The position numbers were made by a program, and so were the translations under genes. A stretch of DNA of 64,000 nt. It comes from Rhypophila decipiens. Taxonomy: Eukaryota > Ascomycota > Sordariomycetes > Sordariales > Naviculisporaceae. Each line of letters begins with the position of its first letter. The first letter of the stretch is position 1. The notes under the pieces were generated by a model, which was given only the letters and a program-made list of their open reading frames with translations, made no database searches and was not told where the DNA came from. This document shows positions 60,873-64,000 of this stretch, piece after piece. Location of the stretch: NCBI GenBank assembly GCA_033297075.1, contig MU858084.1, forward strand, positions 62,001 to 126,000. Reading direction: 5' to 3'.

Positions 60873-61679
60873 TGTGCCCAGCGCCGACAGCTGAATCGGC
60901 AGCGAGAGTTGGGCCAAGGAATGGGATAGTATGGCCATTCGCATCGGGTGGGTAAATCGACGCCGTCGGTCCCCTTTTATAATGCCAAGATGGTCCATCG
61001 CGGTGGTCTGGGTTCCGGTCGAGACAATGCTCAACAGGACTGGAGCGCATGTTTTGGGCAAGCCGGGGTCTTGTAGTGTGGCGAGGGAACCGGTCCGTTG
61101 ACTCGGAGAAATCGGGACGTGGTGAACCATGGGCCTCGAGCCACCCGCGCGAATCATGGGCCGGGGTTAATATACACTGCCGGGAACAACACTGTTCCAC
61201 CACGGAGATATTCGGGAAGCGAGCATGGAACCAAGATGCAGGTCAGTGAACAAGATGAACTGCTGGACACGGCGAGGAAAGAAGTGATTAAATTTCCCGC
61301 AAGCTAATTTCATCTTGTTTTCCCGGGAATGTTGCGCCGGAGCTGGAAATAAGCAGAATCGATATGGGAACTGGAAGTCACGGTATTCAAGCATGTAGTA
61401 ATTGGTAGTACCTTCCCGTCAGTGACGCTGTCATCTATAATGAGCAAGAGACACTGTGCACAGCTGCAATGGTGTCTGACTGCTGAATTCACTGGTACCG
61501 ATCAGGACTACCGAGATCTAACTGAGCAGGTGACACTCATTTCTCATCGAATCCCAATCCGCAACTGGACCATGCCGCTTCTTTCCCTTTTCCGCCACGA
61601 TGAACCCAATCTTCCAATCCTTCCCCTACGGTTCCGAGTCATCCCTATGCAGTGCCTGTCGATTATCTAGGCATCCAGC
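60873..61679. other. Intergenic stretch between GH43 promoter and small secreted gene
   Basis: About 800 bases, upstream of GH43 and downstream of the next minus-strand gene. No supported frame. Confidence 0.4.
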
Positions 61680-62113
61680 TTAGCACTGGATAGAGACAGA
61701 GCCGTACAAGACGCTGCTGCATCCTTGGCCGGCACGGTAAGAACCTCCGCGGCAGTCGGTTCCGCTCCAGGTGACGACGGTGCAGCTATGCGAGGAGAGA
61801 AAGCACATGTCAGTTTCTGTCTGCTAACTCATTCCCAGACTCCAGTCGTTGTTTGTACTTACTCTCCAGTCACACCAATAGAGCGCTTGTTGCTGACGGG
61901 GAAGCAACGGTAGCCGCCGTTGGTGATGGTGACTCTGTCAGAGGAGCCGTTGCAGACATCGCCAGAGTAGGTGGTGACGGTGACGGTGCCACGGGCGACG
62001 AGGTTGGCAGCCTCTTCCACAGCAGCGGGAGCGGCCTCGGGCTCAGCAGCAGGAGCGGCCATGGCGAGGGCGAAGAAGCCAGCAAGGGCAACGAGATTCT
62101 TGGTGAACTGCAT
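61680..62113 (-). CDS. Small secreted cysteine-rich protein with internal duplication
   Basis: Two exons, 61863-62113 and 61680-61785, giving 118 residues; donor GTAAGT, acceptor CATAG, phase 2. Residues 1-20 are a signal peptide, followed by an Ala/Glu/Pro-rich propeptide ending near LVARG. The mature part of about 75 residues has six cysteines. It consists of two similar halves: VTTYSGDVCNGSSDR...G...CFPV and VVTWSGTDCRGGSYR...GCSSV. The shared V-T-aromatic-S-G-x-x-C pattern, duplicated in about 75 residues, recalls the double-motif layout of small beta-sandwich (gamma-crystallin-like) secreted proteins. The role is unknown; an antimicrobial, effector or wall protein is possible. A TATATAAA element lies about 150 bases upstream. 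Confidence 0.82.
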
Positions 62114-62257
62114 TTTGGTGATTGGGGTGTTGGGTGACTGTGTAAAAGAGTCTTGAGAGTTGGCTGAGAAAGGGCTGGCTGGATTGGAGGCTGGTTGCTT
62201 GAGGATGCTGGATTGAAGCTGGATAATTTCTGGCATCAAGTGCGAGCGACGACGAGG

Positions 62258-62265
62258 TTTATATA
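62258..62265 (-). promoter_or_regulatory. TATA box of the small cysteine-rich protein gene
   Basis: TATATAAA on the minus strand about 150 bases before the ATG at 62113. It is a good match to the consensus, in keeping with a strongly expressed secreted-protein gene. Confidence 0.55.
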
Positions 62266-63535
62266 GCATTTCACGAGGGCATCAACCGGCCATGAGTTGC
62301 TGTCTCTTGCCCCTGAGCCATCCATCGAGGCCCTCTTTCAAGAATGGAGATAGTTGCATTGCCTATACCATGATTCCATACCCCAGACAAGTTCCTTGCT
62401 TTCAAGTCTACCAGTAGCAACTCAGACTCGCGGTTGAGGTGGAGAAAAGTCTACTGTCTGCCTCACCGAGCAAGGTGACAATATACAGCTATAGCCAGTA
62501 CGCAAGTTGCCGCTGCTACGATATACTCGCTTCCTTCAACCGTGCCACAATGTCAACAGCTCACCCAGTATTGGCACGATAGACTGGTAGGCCCGGCTAA
62601 TCAACCCTTCACGCTTGCGGTCAAGGACAGTGAAGGATTCAGCCGCTTGTAAACGCGGGCTCTCGCTAATAACGTAGATCCCTCCTATGAGCCGTTAGGA
62701 GCCAAGCTCTAAGCCACTGGTATAGTGACAAGCCTGGCCGAAGCGAGCTTACGCCTAGAATATCGGTCACCAAAGTACTTGGACTGCCTTTCGTTCTGAA
62801 ACCATGAAACACAGGAATACTAGTAGCAGTTATCAGCATCTTGATGGTGCTACTTTTCCTTCGGCCTCGAGAATAAGAGCCGTCAAGATGACACTTGAGG
62901 AGATGACACGACAATACATCAATCGATACAAAACTCACCTCCTAACGTCCGTGATTGGTTGAGGGCCTCTGATATAAGCGACAGAGCGATCGACTGTCTT
63001 TTGTGATTCCATCCGCCTTTAATGTGAATGATTCCAAATCTGCAATATCCGATTGGGGGAAATTTGCTGTGCACAAGGCATCAACGAAGCATTAGGAGTT
63101 GCTATTAGCTAAAAGAACATAAAAGCCAATATACCAAGAGGCAGTGTTGACGAGTAATATCAACAACCTGACCACGGTGTTGTTCTGAATGGCCGACCCA
63201 GAAGACTCAGGGGCAAAAAGTGGAACTGTTTATGCTGCCTGCAGAGGCCTTTTGTCGGGACTTTAGTCGATGTTGTCACTTGGGGTGTGATATTGCAACT
63301 TTGTAAAAGAGCTCAAGAGCGTGAAACTGGGGAGACGTGGTAGACAAGGAAGCGCATGCCTGTTACCGTTGCAACGCCAATGTTTACCATACAAGTCTAC
63401 CAAGGGCAAGGGGGCATAAACGAAAAGGATCAGGACTCTTGGAGATTTGCTCGGCGGGAGGCCTCCTTGATACTCGACGCAAGTCAAAACTATATAGGCA
63501 TGATAACTTGAATGGCTGAGCAAAAAGAAAAGAAT
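62266..63535. other. Intergenic stretch upstream of the small secreted gene
   Basis: About 1.3 kb between the promoter of the small secreted gene and tRNA-Leu. No supported frame. Confidence 0.4.
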
Positions 63536-63663
63536 TGACAAGAGTGGGATTCGAACCCACGCCCTTTCGGACCGCCAATCAAGAACCAATGGAGAAACTC
63601 TTGTGGGAGACTTCGCAGTGGGTGTCCTGAAGACGGCGCCTTAGACCGCTCGGCCATCTTGCC
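63536..63663 (-). tRNA. tRNA-Leu(CAG), intron-containing
   Basis: Minus strand, 5' end at 63663. The acceptor stem is GGCAAGA/TCTTGTC with A73. The D arm GGCCGAGCGGTCTAAGGC is typical of tRNA-Leu. The anticodon stem CCGTC/GGCGG surrounds loop TTCAGG..T with anticodon CAG and an intron of about 44 bases. The long variable arm (GGTCCGAAAGGGC region) and T arm GTGGG-TTCGAAT-CCCAC confirm a class II tRNA. A TTTTCTTTTT run downstream is a pol III terminator. Confidence 0.95.
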
Positions 63664-64000
63664 TGTTGTGATTGATGATGTGGTTGGTTGGGCGAGCCGG
63701 GTGGATGTTGAGTGCATGACGAGAGTGGAGGTTAGGAAGGAGAAGTGGACTCCCTTGTCTTTTTATGTCTCCTCTTCGGCCAGTCATGATGCTTCAAGTT
63801 CGTTGTGGCGTGGAAGAGTTGGCTATTTGCCGAGGTTATTGAGAACTGAATTTCAAGCCAAGAAACGCCTATCATTGTCATGATGATGCTATCTAATCTT
63901 GTCGTGTTATATTTGTCCCATGGTGAATGAGACGGCCAGATGCAACCAAAACAAGTTGAAAGACGATAAAAACTCCAACTCATTACCCATGAGTAAATCC
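63664..64000. other. End of window, no gene seen
   Basis: About 340 bases. Small frames overlap the tRNA or run off without features. Confidence 0.4.

Noticed and set aside
59434..60894. 486-codon plus-strand frame opposite GH43
   Set aside because: It is the shadow of the GH43 coding strand, rich in Arg, His and Pro, with no recognisable fold. The GH43 reading is decisive.

Overview
The window looks like nuclear DNA of a filamentous ascomycete (Pezizomycotina, perhaps Sordariomycetes; the class is an inference). The evidence is short GT..AG introns of about 46-90 bases with CTAAC-like branch sites, tRNA genes with introns, C/G-ending codons, and fungal families: CYP52-like and pisatin-demethylase-like P450s, a Pth11-type seven-helix receptor, a Zn2Cys6 regulator, a NACHT-type NLR, GH43, a Kre9-type surface protein and small secreted cysteine-rich proteins. 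No prophage, CRISPR array, rRNA gene or intact transposon was seen. Exon borders were read by hand from splice signals and reading phase; all functions rest on motifs recognised by eye, since no database search was possible.

Layout. 1-11 kb: a three-exon CYP52-like P450 (+), a tRNA-Ala(CGC) (-), a single-pass Kre9-type surface protein (+), a tRNA-Lys(CTT) (-), a SAM methyltransferase (-), a secreted FAD amine oxidase (-) and a secreted two-domain rhodanese (-). 11-16.5 kb: a 5.4 kb stretch with no convincing gene. 16.5-31 kb: a Pth11-like receptor (+), an amino-acid/choline-type permease (-), 3.6 kb with one doubtful small gene, a PEBP-like surface protein (+), a PIN/auxin-efflux-carrier-like transporter (-) and a CAX-family protein that has lost both ion-binding glutamates (+). 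33-37.5 kb: an intronless catalase-peroxidase (+) convergent with a second P450 (-). 38-44.4 kb: three nuclear-type genes, all on the minus strand: a small basic protein, a SREBP-type bHLH factor and a Zn2Cys6 factor. 44.4-48.2 kb: a gene-poor, partly AT-rich stretch with broken reading frames and repeat fragments. 48.2-53.1 kb: a decayed gene (+) facing a 1223-residue NLR (-). 53-56.3 kb: no gene, but a compact cluster of bZIP and bHLH-type palindromes. 56.3-62.1 kb: four secreted-protein genes, including GH43. The window ends with a tRNA-Leu(CAG) (-).

Taken together this is a patchwork of single genes and not a biosynthetic cluster: no polyketide synthase, NRPS or terpene synthase is present. 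Common themes are secretion and the cell surface, oxidative chemistry, and signalling or transcription.

The best leads for something unusual are the CAX homologue without GNxxE motifs (29.3-30.9 kb), the NLR beside a gene broken by stops that could all come from C-to-T or G-to-A changes (48.3-53.1 kb), the CGG/CCG palindrome cluster between the two transcription-factor genes (41.6-41.85 kb), the MARE/E-box cluster far from any recognised gene (55.2-55.34 kb), and the internally duplicated small cysteine-rich secreted protein (61.7-62.1 kb). I did not find a clear multi-gene system of a new kind.
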